From Bacteriovoracaceae bacterium (lineage in GTDB: Bacteria; Bdellovibrionota; Bacteriovoracia; Bacteriovoracales; Bacteriovoracaceae): a DNA stretch of 64,000 nucleotides. The notes beneath the pieces were generated by a model. It was not told the DNA's origin. It did not search any database and saw nothing but the letters and a program-made list of their open reading frames with translations. The position numbers and the translations under genes were made by a program. How positions within the stretch are numbered: the first letter of the stretch is position 1; each line of letters opens with the position of its first letter. Shown here in pieces: positions 7,671-17,002 of this stretch. The stretch spans positions 124,001 through 188,000 of the forward strand of contig CANCFT010000001.1 of the NCBI GenBank assembly GCA_947377285.1. Direction: 5' to 3'.

Positions 7671-9874
7671 TGTACCAAAATTTAGATTTTTCACACGAGC
7701 GCGATCTAACTATCGATGACCTTGTCAGGAGAGTCGAAGCTTATTATCCTGATGCGAATTTCACAATGTTGAGAAAGGCATTCTTATTCGCTGAAAAAGC
7801 CCATCAAGGCCAAAAAAGAAGTTCTGGTGAAGATTATATTATTCATCCGATTAATGTAGCGGCTACATTAATCAGGCTTCATATGGATTTAGATACCATT
7901 ATGGCCGGATTACTTCATGACGTTGTTGAAGACTGTAATGTTAGTCCTGCTGAAATTGAAAAAGAATTTAATGTTGGAGTTGCTGAACTCGTTGTTGGTT
8001 TGACGAAAATTTCTAAAATTAAATTTAAAACTAAAGAAGAATCGCAAATCGAAAATTTCCGAAAGATGGTTGTCGCCATGGCGAAAGATCTTCGGGTTAT
8101 AATTGTTAAACTTGCAGATAGAATGCATAACATGAGAACACTGCAATATGTGTCAGATGAAAAGCAAAAAAAGATCGCCCAAGAAACGTTAGATATTTAT
8201 GTTCCGCTTGCCAGTCGACTTGGGATTAACTCAGTTAAGTCAGAACTAGAAGATTTATGTCTTCGCTTCTTGAAGCCGGAAATTTATTACCGTCTGGCCG
8301 AAAAAGTTTCAATGAAGAAATCAGAGCGTGATAGTTATATCCGCGAAGTTATCACATCAATAAAAGAAAAACTTTTAGAATATTCATTACATGCTGAAGT
8401 AAAGGGTAGACCAAAACATTTTTATTCAATTTATAAAAAAATGACTTCTCGAGGAGTAGATTTTGAACAAGTTCAAGATCTACTAGCTTTCAGGTTAATT
8501 GTTTCAAATATTACAGAATGCTATAAAGCCTTAGGGATTATTCACTCGTCTTTTATTCCAATACCAGGTCGTTTTAAAGATTATATCGCTATTCCTAAAG
8601 TGAATAATTATCAGTCGCTTCACACCGCTGTCATTGGCCCAAGAGCTGAGAGAATTGAAATCCAAATTCGAACAAATGAAATGGATGAAGTTGCAGAAGC
8701 CGGGGTTGCTGCTCATTGGAAATACAAAGAAGGGATGGCCGGTAAATCAGCACCTAAGTTAGATTGGGTACAAGAGTTACTAGAATATAATAAAAATACA
8801 GACAATAATCGCGAATTCTTAGATGTTATAAAAAATGATCTTGATCTTGATGGTGTGTTTGTTTTCACTCCAAAGGGTGATGTGAGAGAGCTGAAGTATG
8901 GAGCTACTCCACTTGATTTTGCCTATGAAATTCACACAGAAGTAGGACATCACTGTGTTGGTGCTAAAATAAATGGAAAGATTGTTCCTTTACGCCATAT
9001 CTTAAAATCTGGTGACTCAATTGAAATTCTAACTTCAAAAACACAATCTCCTTCAAAGGATTGGCTCAATATTGCCAAGAGTTCAAAAGCTCGAAGTAAA
9101 ATTAAGCAATGGTTATTAAAAATTGAACGTGACGACAACCGAGAGCTTGGGAGAGATATTCTCGAAAAGGCATTCAAAGTTTTTGGTACAAGTATTAAAG
9201 CTTTGAAAAAAAATAGTGAATTTAAATATATGTTTGATGAAGAACATATTATTGATGAAGAAGAGCTTTGCGTTCAGGTCGGATCTGGTAAATACACGGC
9301 CAAGCAAGTTTTAGAATATATTCCTTCACTCAAAGATATTGTAGCCAAGCAAGACTTAGGTGACTTAGATAATAAAATTTCCGAAATTGAGTCTTACTCA
9401 AAAACGATGACTAAAAATGTTCGGAAAAAAACTCATTCAGACAATGCCGTAATTGTCGATGGAATGAGTGACGTAATGGTTAGGATGGCGAAATGTTGCA
9501 ATCCAATCCCTGGGGATAGTATTGTTGGTTTTATCACACGTGGACGAGGTATTACTGTTCATACAAGTGAATGTAATAGAGTGGATGCAGAAACACTTGT
9601 TCGAACAATTAAAGTTTCTTGGAACCAAGGTTTTAGTTTTACTCATCCTGTAAGTATCCGAGTTATGACTCAAGATAAGCCTGGAATTCTATCATTGATT
9701 TCAAAAACGATTAACAATGCTGGTATTAATATTCGAAGTGCAATGGCCAAATCTATGCCGGATAGGAAAGGAAGTTTTATCTTTGAAGTCGAAGTTAAAG
9801 ATTATAGTGAATTGTTAAAAACGATTAGTGGAATTGAATCTCTTGATGAAGTAATTTCAGTGACAAGAGTTTAA
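7670..9874 (+). CDS. Bifunctional (p)ppGpp synthetase/hydrolase (RelA/SpoT family)
   Basis: A 734-residue long RSH protein that makes and degrades the stringent-response alarmone. Domains in order: HD hydrolase (HDVVED, residues 83-88), synthetase with GRFKDYIA and YQSLHT (about 297-315; the RxKD form found in bifunctional enzymes), TGS (GVFVFTPKGDVREL, from about 396), a Cys-containing region (MAKCCNPIPGD, about 605) and a C-terminal ACT domain (about 660-734). The ATG at 7670 is chosen because it overlaps the gmk stop (TAATG) and has AGG six bases upstream. Unlike many proteobacteria, no rpoZ lies between gmk and this gene. It ends in a 4-base convergent overlap with the DUF218 gene. Confidence 0.95.
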   Translation: MYQNLDFSHERDLTIDDLVRRVEAYYPDANFTMLRKAFLFAEKAHQGQKRSSGEDYIIHPINVAATLIRLHMDLDTIMAGLLHDVVEDCNVSPAEIEKEFNVGVAELVVGLTKISKIKFKTKEESQIENFRKMVVAMAKDLRVIIVKLADRMHNMRTLQYVSDEKQKKIAQETLDIYVPLASRLGINSVKSELEDLCLRFLKPEIYYRLAEKVSMKKSERDSYIREVITSIKEKLLEYSLHAEVKGRPKHFYSIYKKMTSRGVDFEQVQDLLAFRLIVSNITECYKALGIIHSSFIPIPGRFKDYIAIPKVNNYQSLHTAVIGPRAERIEIQIRTNEMDEVAEAGVAAHWKYKEGMAGKSAPKLDWVQELLEYNKNTDNNREFLDVIKNDLDLDGVFVFTPKGDVRELKYGATPLDFAYEIHTEVGHHCVGAKINGKIVPLRHILKSGDSIEILTSKTQSPSKDWLNIAKSSKARSKIKQWLLKIERDDNRELGRDILEKAFKVFGTSIKALKKNSEFKYMFDEEHIIDEEELCVQVGSGKYTAKQVLEYIPSLKDIVAKQDLGDLDNKISEIESYSKTMTKNVRKKTHSDNAVIVDGMSDVMVRMAKCCNPIPGDSIVGFITRGRGITVHTSECNRVDAETLVRTIKVSWNQGFSFTHPVSIRVMTQDKPGILSLISKTINNAGINIRSAMAKSMPDRKGSFIFEVEVKDYSELLKTISGIESLDEVISVTRV

Positions 9875-10521
9875 CTTACATCTATTGTTGATTTTTGATC
9901 CCAAAACATTAAGAAAATTTTAGTCCGAACTAATTTAAAAGTTTCAATATAGAGAATCTTAATATTTCTTAAGTGTAAATAATTTGAAGGAACTGCAGAG
10001 AAGTAAAATTTAAACTGGTCATCATCTTTAATGAGTGTATCTATAATTTGTTTTATTCTCATGATGTGATAGTCACTTGAGATGATCAAAATTTTATTCA
10101 ATCCACGGTTATTCCGCAAATATTTTAAAGTATTAACAACATTTTCAACGGTATTCCTGGCCGTATAGTCTAAATCAATATGATCGGTTTCGTTTCCTTC
10201 TTTAGTATTGATCAGATTTTTAACGGAGTTTTTTTCATGAACACCAGTTATAAAAATATTTGGTTGCTTAAATTCTTGGGCTTTTTTGATAGCGTATTCA
10301 ATTCTCCCTTGGCCACCTGTAAAGACAACAATCAAATCAGGGGGAGTTTGAACAAAGCTTGTTTTTGCATTTTTTGTTTCATTTCGAGCGTCTAATAAAA
10401 GAATTGAACAGACAAAAGAGTAAGTAACGAAAAACGACACTAAAAGTATCAGAATCCCTTGGAGATGCCGATACATTTTAGTGTTTTTAGATTCAAAGAC
10501 ATACTTACTTTTTAAAATCAT
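9871..10521 (-). CDS. YdcF/SanA-type DUF218 membrane-anchored protein
   Basis: A 216-residue protein with an N-terminal membrane anchor (about 19-45) and a DUF218 domain facing the periplasm. Conserved features are DLIVVFTGGQGRIEYAI (about 64-80), NIFITGV, the TARNTVENV segment (about 122-130) and the strand-helix KILIISSDYHIMRI (about 143-156). DUF218 proteins are linked to envelope polysaccharide or peptidoglycan functions (ElyC, SanA), but the reaction is not known here. It follows ridA by 18 bases and probably belongs to the maeB-ridA unit. Its ribosome binding site is weak; a second Met at residue 16 is possible but has no better site. Confidence 0.85.
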   Translation of the reverse strand: MILKSKYVFESKNTKMYRHLQGILILLVSFFVTYSFVCSILLLDARNETKNAKTSFVQTPPDLIVVFTGGQGRIEYAIKKAQEFKQPNIFITGVHEKNSVKNLINTKEGNETDHIDLDYTARNTVENVVNTLKYLRNNRGLNKILIISSDYHIMRIKQIIDTLIKDDDQFKFYFSAVPSNYLHLRNIKILYIETFKLVRTKIFLMFWDQKSTIDVS

Positions 10522-10539
10522 TTAATACTTTTTTATTCT

Positions 10540-10917
10540 TTATTTTGCTGCAATTACTTCAATTTCTACTAAGCTATCTTTAGGAAGTTTCGAAACTTCA
10601 ATCGTACTACGAGCGGGATAAGGCTCTTTAAAATATTCAATATAAGCCTGGTTAACTTCCGCAAAATTTCCAAGATCAGTAACAAAGATCGATGTCTTAA
10701 TAATGTTATCACGATTAAGCCCAACTGAGCTCAATAGACCATCAATATTTTGCATAATCATTTTCAATTGAGCCGAGAATCCAGTTGCTAGCATCTGAGT
10801 TTTTGGATCTAGCCCAATTTGGCCTGAAAAATAATAAGTACCATTGACACCTACACCTTGAGAGTAGGGACCAATAGCTTCAGGTGCTTTGTCAGTTTTA
10901 ACAATTATTTTGTTCAT
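10540..10917 (-). CDS. ridA: RidA family reactive enamine/imine deaminase
   Basis: A 125-residue protein that hydrolyses reactive 2-aminoacrylate and related imines made by PLP enzymes. The family signature PYPARSTIEV contains the active-site Arg, and the start of the fold (APEAIGPYSQGV) and the strand YYFSGQIGLDP are well kept. The C terminus VEIEVIAAK is typical. Full length. It lies four bases downstream of maeB on the same strand, so the two are cotranscribed. Confidence 0.95.
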   Translation of the reverse strand: MNKIIVKTDKAPEAIGPYSQGVGVNGTYYFSGQIGLDPKTQMLATGFSAQLKMIMQNIDGLLSSVGLNRDNIIKTSIFVTDLGNFAEVNQAYIEYFKEPYPARSTIEVSKLPKDSLVEIEVIAAK

Positions 10918-10921
10918 TTCG

Positions 10922-13252
10922 TTATTCCTTTGCAGTTATTTTTTTATCAGAAAGCATTGCCGAAAGAACACACATATTAACTATTTCAGTTACTGTTGCA
11001 GTTCTAGGTATGATATTGGCCGAATGATTCATTGGAACCAAAATCGGACCAATTGCATTGGCATTGGCTAATTGAGCGAGGAGTTTATAACTAATATTGG
11101 CTGAATTTAATTCTGGGAAAATGAGTATGTCACTAGGCCCATCTAAAGTTGAGAAACTAAAAAGTTTGTCCATTAAATTTTTATTAACGGCAACGTCTGC
11201 TTGAACTTCACCTTCAACTAAAAGATTTGGGTAACGAGTTTTTGTTAATTGAACTGCTCGTTTAACTTTGATGGCTTTTTCATGATCATTTGATCCAAAA
11301 TTAGAATAACTAAGGAATGCAATTCGAGGTTCGCGTTTCATTAATTTTCTAAATAAATCAGCTGTTCCAGCCGCGATTTCACACAACTGATCTTCTGTTG
11401 GTTCAATTTGGACAGCACAGTCAGCAAAAAAGAGAACTCGGTTTTTAAATGTCATAATGAAAATACCAGCTGCACTCTTTTTTTCTTGAGTACCCAGTAC
11501 ATGCATTAATGGAGGAAAACAATCTGCATAGTTTAAAGTAGGGCCTGCGATTACAGCGTCAGCTAAGCCGTGCTTTACCATCATTGATCCAAAATAATTT
11601 TGGTGACTCATTAACTCTTCAGCATGGTAAATAGAGACACCACTTCTTTGTCTTTCTTTTGAATACATTTTTACATAATTTTCAAATTGTTCATGTTTTC
11701 TAGGATTAACCGTTTTAACTTCATCTTTTAAGTTTTCTAAACCAAGCAAATCCATTTTTTTGTGGATAGCTTTTTTTCGGCCTAAAAGAATTGGTTCAAT
11801 TTTATCTTCTTCAACAAGTTGTTTAACTGCGAGAAGAATACGCGTGTTCGTGCCTTCAGCGAATACCATTTTTATTTTTTGTCCACGTTTAGCAACGACT
11901 GTTCCTAATCGATCGCGAAGAGACTTCATAAACTGAGCAGTATTACCCATTCTCCCTTCAAGGGAGCGAGCATAAGCATTGAGATCATCAATTTTTACGC
12001 GAGCAACACCGGAATCCATAGCAGCTTTAGCAACTGCCGGAGTAACTCTTGTTAGTACTCTTGAATCAAATGGTTTTGGGATAAGATAGTTCTTACCAAA
12101 TTTAAAATCTTCACCACTGTATGCAATTTTGACTTCTTCAGGAACTTCTTCCTTCGCTAGGTTTGCAAGAGCGTAAATAGCAGCAAGTTTCATTTGTATA
12201 TTAATTTTAGTCGCTCTCACATCAAGAGCACCACGGAAAATAAAAGGAAAACAAAGGACATTATTAACTTGGTTAGGAAAATCTGAGCGGCCTGTCGCCA
12301 TCAAGGCGTCTGTTCTTACAGCATGAACTTCATGGGGATAAATTTCTGGATCAGGATTGGCCATCGCAAAGATAATTGGATCTTTAGCCATTTCTTTAAC
12401 CATTTCAGCTGATACTAGTCCACGGGCCGAGCAACCAACAAAGGCATCGGCATTTTTAAAAGCGTCAGCAAGTGTTCGGACTTTAGTATCGATAGCAAAT
12501 TCATCTTTGTATTTATTCATTCCTTCTTTGCGACCTTTATAGATTGCTCCGTTAGAATCGCACATGATTAAGTTTTCTCTTGGCAATCCAAGTTCAAAAA
12601 ATAATTTTGCACATGAAATTGCAGCTGCACCAGCACCAGAAAAAACGACTTTTGTTTTTTTAATATCTCTACCGGTAATTTCTAGGGCATTTAAAAAAGC
12701 TGCAGAGCAAATGATCGCAGTTCCATGTTGATCATCGTGAAAAACAGGGATATTCATTTTTTCGATTAACTGAGTTTCAATTTCAAAGCATTCTGGGGCT
12801 TTTATATCTTCAAGGTTAACTCCCCCAAATGTTGGTTCAAGGGCTGCTACGATTTTAATCATTCCTTCAACAGTCGGTTCATTGACTTCGATATCGAAAA
12901 CATCAATGTCTGCAAATTTTTTGAAAAGATTTCCTTTTCCTTCCATAACTGGCTTACCAGCAAGGGCCCCGATATTTCCCAGACCAAGGACCGCTGTCCC
13001 GTTAGAAATAACAGCAACTAAGTTTCCCTTAGAAGTGTATTTATACACAAGCTCTGGGTCTCTTGCGATTTCTAGGCATGGGTAGGCTACTCCAGGGGAA
13101 TAAGCTTTTGCTAAATCGAGAGAAGTTAAGAAAGGTTTTGTAGCGACAACTTCAATTTTCCCAGGCCTACCTTCAGAGTGATAGTCTAGAGCCTGTTGTT
13201 TTTTTTCATCGGCATCTGTGCGTTCGGTGCGATCATTTCGTTGATTACTCAC
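10922..13252 (-). CDS. maeB: NADP-dependent malic enzyme with C-terminal phosphotransacetylase domain (MaeB type)
   Basis: A 776-residue fusion that decarboxylates malate to pyruvate with reduction of NAD(P). Residues 25-430 are the malic enzyme: [15 protein letters not shown], then [25 protein letters not shown], the metal/substrate segment FHDDQHGTA and the nucleotide-binding [13 protein letters not shown]. Residues 445-776 are a phosphate acetyl/butyryltransferase-like domain, thought in this family to be regulatory and not catalytic. The start is probably GTG at 13252, six bases after AAGGA; a TTG at 13258 touches that site. The enzyme supplies pyruvate and NADPH. It heads the operon with ridA and the DUF218 gene. 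Confidence 0.95.
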   Translation of the reverse strand: MSNQRNDRTERTDADEKKQQALDYHSEGRPGKIEVVATKPFLTSLDLAKAYSPGVAYPCLEIARDPELVYKYTSKGNLVAVISNGTAVLGLGNIGALAGKPVMEGKGNLFKKFADIDVFDIEVNEPTVEGMIKIVAALEPTFGGVNLEDIKAPECFEIETQLIEKMNIPVFHDDQHGTAIICSAAFLNALEITGRDIKKTKVVFSGAGAAAISCAKLFFELGLPRENLIMCDSNGAIYKGRKEGMNKYKDEFAIDTKVRTLADAFKNADAFVGCSARGLVSAEMVKEMAKDPIIFAMANPDPEIYPHEVHAVRTDALMATGRSDFPNQVNNVLCFPFIFRGALDVRATKINIQMKLAAIYALANLAKEEVPEEVKIAYSGEDFKFGKNYLIPKPFDSRVLTRVTPAVAKAAMDSGVARVKIDDLNAYARSLEGRMGNTAQFMKSLRDRLGTVVAKRGQKIKMVFAEGTNTRILLAVKQLVEEDKIEPILLGRKKAIHKKMDLLGLENLKDEVKTVNPRKHEQFENYVKMYSKERQRSGVSIYHAEELMSHQNYFGSMMVKHGLADAVIAGPTLNYADCFPPLMHVLGTQEKKSAAGIFIMTFKNRVLFFADCAVQIEPTEDQLCEIAAGTADLFRKLMKREPRIAFLSYSNFGSNDHEKAIKVKRAVQLTKTRYPNLLVEGEVQADVAVNKNLMDKLFSFSTLDGPSDILIFPELNSANISYKLLAQLANANAIGPILVPMNHSANIIPRTATVTEIVNMCVLSAMLSDKKITAKE

Positions 13253-13390
13253 GGTCAATCCTTGGTTAGTTAAGAATGTAAAACGACTGGAATAGGGTAT
13301 GGGAAGATTATTAAAAAGAAAAGGAAATTGCCCTGCGCCAAATTGACTTTGACGCTCGTAGGGACAATTTTATGGGGTATTTAAGAAAAA

Positions 13391-14281
13391 TTAAAATTTC
13401 ATTCCTATTCCAAAATTAAGAATCTTTGCCTGGTAACCAGAAGTTGAGTTATTTGACGAATTTTTATTGGTAGAATACTTAAATTGGAAGGGAAAGTTTT
13501 TTGCAATTGTATAATTTAATCCAAATTCCGCACTGACGAGATTTTGATATTCATCTGCGGTTGTTGTTTTATTTCTAACAACTGTAGAGACAGTTCTGCC
13601 AGAATAGGTTGTGTGCGTGTAACTTCCACTAACAAATAGCTCCAATTCATCATTGGGAGTAAAGCTAAAGAGTATACTTGGGCCATAATAACTGTTTTTA
13701 TAATAAGTTTGCGAAGAATTGTTATTTGCAAAACTAAGTTCAGGGTTAATTAGAAAATTTTTATCGTAGTAATGCTCTAGGCCCGCATTTGCTCCGAGAC
13801 TTAGGTCTTTACGATCAGAAATTTTAGGGTATTTTTTTGAGGTTCCATTTAAACCAATATAGCCTGAAGTTTCTTTATCAAAATCATGAGAATACGAGGT
13901 AGAAAGTCTTCCACCGGTATTATCACTGGTTGAATCTGTACTCACGATTCCAGAACCATTATAAACTTGTTTGAAAACATTTACGGTATAATCTAGTGCT
14001 TTGGTTTGCTTATATTGTAAACTTAAATCCATAGAATAATTATCATTGGCAGTTTGGGATTTATATTTTTCCGTTTTGCCTCGTAATTTAATTTTGAAAC
14101 TATCATCTTTAGTTTGAATATAACCACCAAGACTATTAAATGTATCGCTTGTGGGGCTGTTGCTGGTTAGGTTTACGTTGTCAGTTGATGAGTGTTGAAC
14201 ATCAGCTTTAAAACTAAAATTCCAGGCATTGGCTTGGTTAACTGTAGAGAAGAGTATTGTTGCGAGCATTACTTTTTTCAT
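13391..14281 (-). CDS. Secreted outer-membrane beta-barrel protein, 296 aa
   Basis: The signal peptide (residues 1-19, ending QANA) is followed by alternating hydrophobic/polar strands with aromatic ends, and the last residue is Phe (FGIGMKF), the usual sorting signal for outer-membrane barrels. Repeated motifs such as TKDDSFKIKLRGKTEKY, YDKNFLINPELSF and DELELFVSGSYTHTTY fit antiparallel strands, perhaps 12-14. The composition is rich in Ser, Thr, Asn and Tyr. It lies 39 bases after the DUF3106-like gene with no terminator between, so it may be the last gene of the ECF sigma operon. AAGGATG lies before the ATG. The family is not recognised. Confidence 0.8.
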   Translation of the reverse strand: MKKVMLATILFSTVNQANAWNFSFKADVQHSSTDNVNLTSNSPTSDTFNSLGGYIQTKDDSFKIKLRGKTEKYKSQTANDNYSMDLSLQYKQTKALDYTVNVFKQVYNGSGIVSTDSTSDNTGGRLSTSYSHDFDKETSGYIGLNGTSKKYPKISDRKDLSLGANAGLEHYYDKNFLINPELSFANNNSSQTYYKNSYYGPSILFSFTPNDELELFVSGSYTHTTYSGRTVSTVVRNKTTTADEYQNLVSAEFGLNYTIAKNFPFQFKYSTNKNSSNNSTSGYQAKILNFGIGMKF

Positions 14282-14320
14282 TTTACATCCTTGTTATTTG
14301 AAAAATATTAAAATTTTAGA

Positions 14321-14863
14321 TTAGGGTTTTTGTGCTGGCCCTGTATTCGGACGTTTTTCATCTTTTTTATCAGCACGCCGTTCTTCTCTTCGTTCATCTT
14401 TTCTTTCTTCCCGTCTTTCTACCCGTCTTTCTTCCCGTCTGTCTTCTCTTTGATCATCTCGTCGATCAACGATACCATGCTCTTTTACGGCATCCCGAAT
14501 TTTTCTTAATCGATCTTCTTGTTCTGATGGACTTAGTTTATTAATTTCTTCAAATCTTTTTTTAATTTTCTCCTGAACTTCAACAGGTTGCTGTTTAAAT
14601 TTTTTAAATGCTTCTCTTATTTTTTCTTTTTTTTCTATTGGAAGTTTTTTGAAGTCATTATAGCGTTCAATTAATATTTTTTTTTGCTCACTTGTCATTG
14701 ATGAATATTCTTTGAAACGATTTCGCAATTCTTGTTTTTCAGAAACCGAAAGTTTTTCCCAACTTTGTTTGTTTTGATTTAAGTTATTATTACTTTCTGC
14801 CAATGCAAAGTTTAGTGAGGTTAACAAAAAAAATAAAAATAACAATATGGTTAAATGTCTCAT
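14321..14863 (-). CDS. DUF3106-like secreted protein with Arg/Glu-rich tail
   Basis: A 180-residue exported protein (signal peptide about 1-22, ending NFALA). Residues 28-125 hold short repeated helices of the type SEKQELRNRFKEY, TSEQKKILIERY and PIEKKEKIREAF, which match the DUF3106 pattern (W/L-x-L-x-x-x-E/Q-R-x-x-L/I units). Residues 128-172 are a low-complexity tail of alternating DR, ER, EERR and DKK. The start overlaps the upstream stop (ATGA). Similar charged tails occur in the divergent gene at 16221. A periplasmic chaperone-like or cation-buffering role is possible but unproven. Confidence 0.8.
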   Translation of the reverse strand: MRHLTILLFLFFLLTSLNFALAESNNNLNQNKQSWEKLSVSEKQELRNRFKEYSSMTSEQKKILIERYNDFKKLPIEKKEKIREAFKKFKQQPVEVQEKIKKRFEEINKLSPSEQEDRLRKIRDAVKEHGIVDRRDDQREDRREERRVERREERKDERREERRADKKDEKRPNTGPAQKP

Positions 14864-15120
14864 TGTTTTTTCTCCTGACTAAAGTCAGTGCTTTTGAAAG
14901 CGTTGTCATCTTGTAGTTTTATTTGTTCTTCACTACTAGTCGTCCGTGAAATTTTTTTAAAATTAATAGGATTTTCTAGTTTTATTAAATCCAAATTTTG
15001 ATAAAAATCTAAATTCTTAATGATCTCGGCATCTAATTCAATATTTGAAATTTCCCCAGCTCCAAGAGCTAAGTTTTGATAAAATATAAAGACCATAACT
15101 AATAAAGTTGAGAAATTCAT
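14860..15120 (-). CDS. Small exported protein in ECF sigma operon, 86 aa
   Basis: A short protein with an N-terminal hydrophobic signal (about 1-20, FSTLLVMVFIFYQNLALGA) and an acidic, Asn/Leu-rich remainder. I do not recognise it. It overlaps the genes on both sides by four bases (ATGA junctions), which strongly supports translation. Its place between the probable anti-sigma protein and the DUF3106-like protein suggests a part in signal sensing in the periplasm, but this is only inferred from position. Confidence 0.7.
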   Translation of the reverse strand: MNFSTLLVMVFIFYQNLALGAGEISNIELDAEIIKNLDFYQNLDLIKLENPINFKKISRTTSSEEQIKLQDDNAFKSTDFSQEKKQ

Positions 15121-15452
15121 TTAGTACCTTCAATTTTTTTCCATTCATTTTCACTTAAAACTGAAGCATCTGCCATCATTTCAATTGAGTTAAAATTAAG
15201 AATCATTTCAGGGGACTCATTAATAACTTGTTTATTAAAATTTTGTTGATGATTAAAATATCCACTTATGGTTAAAAAAACGATTAAGCACGTAGTGAAG
15301 CCGCTTGCTAGATACAACCATTCTGCATGATTTTTATGAGATTGTAATTTTTCAGAAGCAAGCAATAATATTTTCTGATCAAGACTTTTTGGCGGTCCTT
15401 GAATTAATTTTTCACGGAGAGATTTATAAAAAATGTCATATGTATGGTTCAT
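15117..15452 (-). CDS. Probable anti-sigma factor, single-pass membrane protein
   Basis: A 111-residue protein with a cytoplasmic N-terminal part of about 45 residues, one transmembrane helix (about 53-73, YLASGFTTCLIVFLTISGYF) and a roughly 35-residue periplasmic tail. This topology and its position directly after an ECF sigma gene (4-base ATGA overlap) are typical of anti-sigma factors. No zinc-binding HxxxCxxC (ZAS) motif is visible, so it belongs to another class or uses only a short sigma-binding helix. The function is inferred mainly from context. Confidence 0.65.
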   Translation of the reverse strand: MNHTYDIFYKSLREKLIQGPPKSLDQKILLLASEKLQSHKNHAEWLYLASGFTTCLIVFLTISGYFNHQQNFNKQVINESPEMILNFNSIEMMADASVLSENEWKKIEGTK

Positions 15453-16054
15453 AGATGTCCCCCTCTTTTAAAACAATCGAGAAGTTTATCCTTAGTTCGA
15501 AATAGAATTGATTTAATAGCACCAACTTTTAAACCTGAAAGGTCTGATATTTCTTGATTGCTTAATTCTGACTGAATATGAAGTAATACAATTTCCTTTT
15601 GATCAATTGGTAATTCATCAATACATAGTTGAAGCTGTTTTTGAGTAACTTTTTGTAAGATTATCATTTCGGCACTTTCCAATGAAGCTTCAAAGACTTC
15701 TTCACCATCTTCATTAACTAGGCAGTCAAAAGAATTTTTCATCTTATGATCAACAGTTCTCCAGTGATCACGTATTGTATTTTTAGCTATCGTCCAAAGC
15801 CAAGTCTTTAACTTGCTTTCAAATCGATAACTCTTGTTTTTATTTATGACCTTTATAAAGGTGTCCTGAAGGAGTTCCTCGGCAATAACTGAGTTGGTTA
15901 GTCCTCTAAAGTAGCTATATAAGGGGGACTTGTACCTTGAATACAATTCATTAAAAGCCAGTGAGTTATCTTGTTGAATTAACATCATAATTTCCTCATC
16001 ACTCATAGAGACGTAAGACGAGGAGAAAAGTTTCTTGAATATTTTTAATGACAT
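15449..16054 (-). CDS. ECF RNA polymerase sigma factor (RpoE-like)
   Basis: A 201-residue sigma-70-family factor with regions 2 and 4 only. Region 2 reads FNELYSRYKSPLYSYFRG, then AEELLQDTFIKVI and FESKLKTWLWTIAKNTIRDHWR (about 32-100). Region 4 (about 130-195) has LCIDELPIDQKEIVLLH and the helix-turn-helix LSNQEISDLSGLKVGAIKSILFRTKDKL. It is the first gene of a five-gene minus-strand unit. The divergent gene at 16221 has an ECF-type promoter, which makes it the likely target. No clear copy of that promoter faces this gene, so autoregulation is not evident. Confidence 0.95.
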   Translation of the reverse strand: MSLKIFKKLFSSSYVSMSDEEIMMLIQQDNSLAFNELYSRYKSPLYSYFRGLTNSVIAEELLQDTFIKVINKNKSYRFESKLKTWLWTIAKNTIRDHWRTVDHKMKNSFDCLVNEDGEEVFEASLESAEMIILQKVTQKQLQLCIDELPIDQKEIVLLHIQSELSNQEISDLSGLKVGAIKSILFRTKDKLLDCFKRGGHL

Positions 16055-16102
16055 CCTAACATACTAGAATCTCTTTAAAAAAAAAGAAAGGTCATTTTTT
16101 TT

Positions 16103-16130
16103 GAAACTTTTCTACCTAGCTTTTCGTCTA
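16103..16130 (+). promoter_or_regulatory. ECF-type (sigma-E-like) promoter
   Basis: The -35 element GAAACT (16103-16108) and -10 element CGTCTA (16125-16130) are 16 bases apart. This is very close to the sigma-E class consensus (GGAACTT, about 16 bases, GTCTAA). It points towards the gene at 16221 and lies beside the ECF sigma factor gene. Transcription would begin near 16137. Confidence 0.7.
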
Positions 16131-16220
16131 AGTAGCAGTGAGCTTCAAGTAATGAAGCATAATTTATTTTTAACAAAAAGCTCTAAATATCCGACGAGCT
16201 AAAAAAACAAAGGAGATCCT

Positions 16221-16892
16221 ATGAAGTTTGCATTATTGCTTTTAACTGTTTCATTATTTAGTACTTATTCATTTGCTCAAGATACAGCAACAACTGCAGT
16301 TGTAGAAACTGCAACGACAACTCCTGCTCCTGCGGTAACAGAACCAGCGGTACCAGCAAAAGCTCCTGTTGCTTCAACCGAAGTTACAGACGGTAATAAA
16401 GGAGATCCTAAAGTTGTTAAAATGCTTGAAGATAAATTTAAAATGACAGCTGAAGAAATTGCAAAATACCGTGCTGATAAATTTGGTTATGGGCAAATAA
16501 TGTTGATGGAAGAGTTATCAAAAGCTTCTGGTAAAAGTATGGATGAGGTTGTGGCATTATTTAAAGACAAAAAAAATGTCAAAGATGTAGCTACGGAGCT
16601 TAAATTAACAAAAGAAGACATGGATAAAATTAGAAAAGACATGAAGCCACTTCGCGAAGAACGCAAAGACAGAAAAGATGATAAGAAAGAAGATAAAAAA
16701 GAAGGCAAGGAAGATAGAAAGGATAAAAAAGAAGATCGTAAAGAAGATCGTAAAGAAGACCGAAAAGAAGACCGTCGAGAAGATAGACGTGAAGAAAGAA
16801 GAGAAGAAAGACGTGAAGAACGTAAAGAAGAAAGAAAAGACGATAGAAAAGAAGACAGAAAAGAAGACAGACCTGCGCCAGCAAGAAGATAA
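16221..16892 (+). CDS. Exported protein with Lys/Arg/Asp/Glu-rich tail, probable ECF sigma target
   Basis: A 223-residue protein. A signal peptide (1-19, ending SFAQ) is followed by a Thr/Ala/Pro-rich linker (about 20-57) and a small helical domain (about 60-140; DPKVVKMLEDKF, ELSKASGKSMDEVVALF, VATELKLTKEDMDKI). The low-complexity tail from about 145 on consists of KED, RED and REERR units and ends RPAPARR. The middle recalls small helical domains with two helix-turn units, but I cannot name the family. A good ribosome binding site (AAAGGAGATCC) precedes the ATG. The tail resembles that of the DUF3106-like protein of the divergent operon, which suggests a shared envelope-stress role. Confidence 0.8.
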   Translation: MKFALLLLTVSLFSTYSFAQDTATTAVVETATTTPAPAVTEPAVPAKAPVASTEVTDGNKGDPKVVKMLEDKFKMTAEEIAKYRADKFGYGQIMLMEELSKASGKSMDEVVALFKDKKNVKDVATELKLTKEDMDKIRKDMKPLREERKDRKDDKKEDKKEGKEDRKDKKEDRKEDRKEDRKEDRREDRREERREERREERKEERKDDRKEDRKEDRPAPARR

Positions 16893-16925
16893 TTCCAGGC
16901 CAGGTTAAATAACTTTAAACGACAG

Positions 16926-16963
16926 GGAGGGCCATTTGGGGAAACTCAATGGCCCTCCTTTTT
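16926..16963 (+). terminator. Rho-independent terminator
   Basis: An 11-base perfect stem (GGAGGGCCATT / AATGGCCCTCC) with an 11-base loop is followed by TTTTT. It ends the transcript of the gene at 16221 and separates it from the TPP riboswitch unit. Confidence 0.9.
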
Positions 16964-17002
16964 GATTGCATATTGTTTGGGTTATCGTTACCATTTATTT
17001 AA

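Noticed and set aside
13320-13380. TTGACT...TTTTAT promoter-like sequence on the plus strand between maeB and the barrel gene
   Set aside because: No plus-strand gene lies downstream for several kilobases, so the match is probably chance in AT-rich DNA.
16600-16892. Long open frames on the opposite strand of the charged tail
   Set aside because: They are a by-product of the low-complexity GAA/AGA repeat; they lack ribosome binding sites and a sensible composition.
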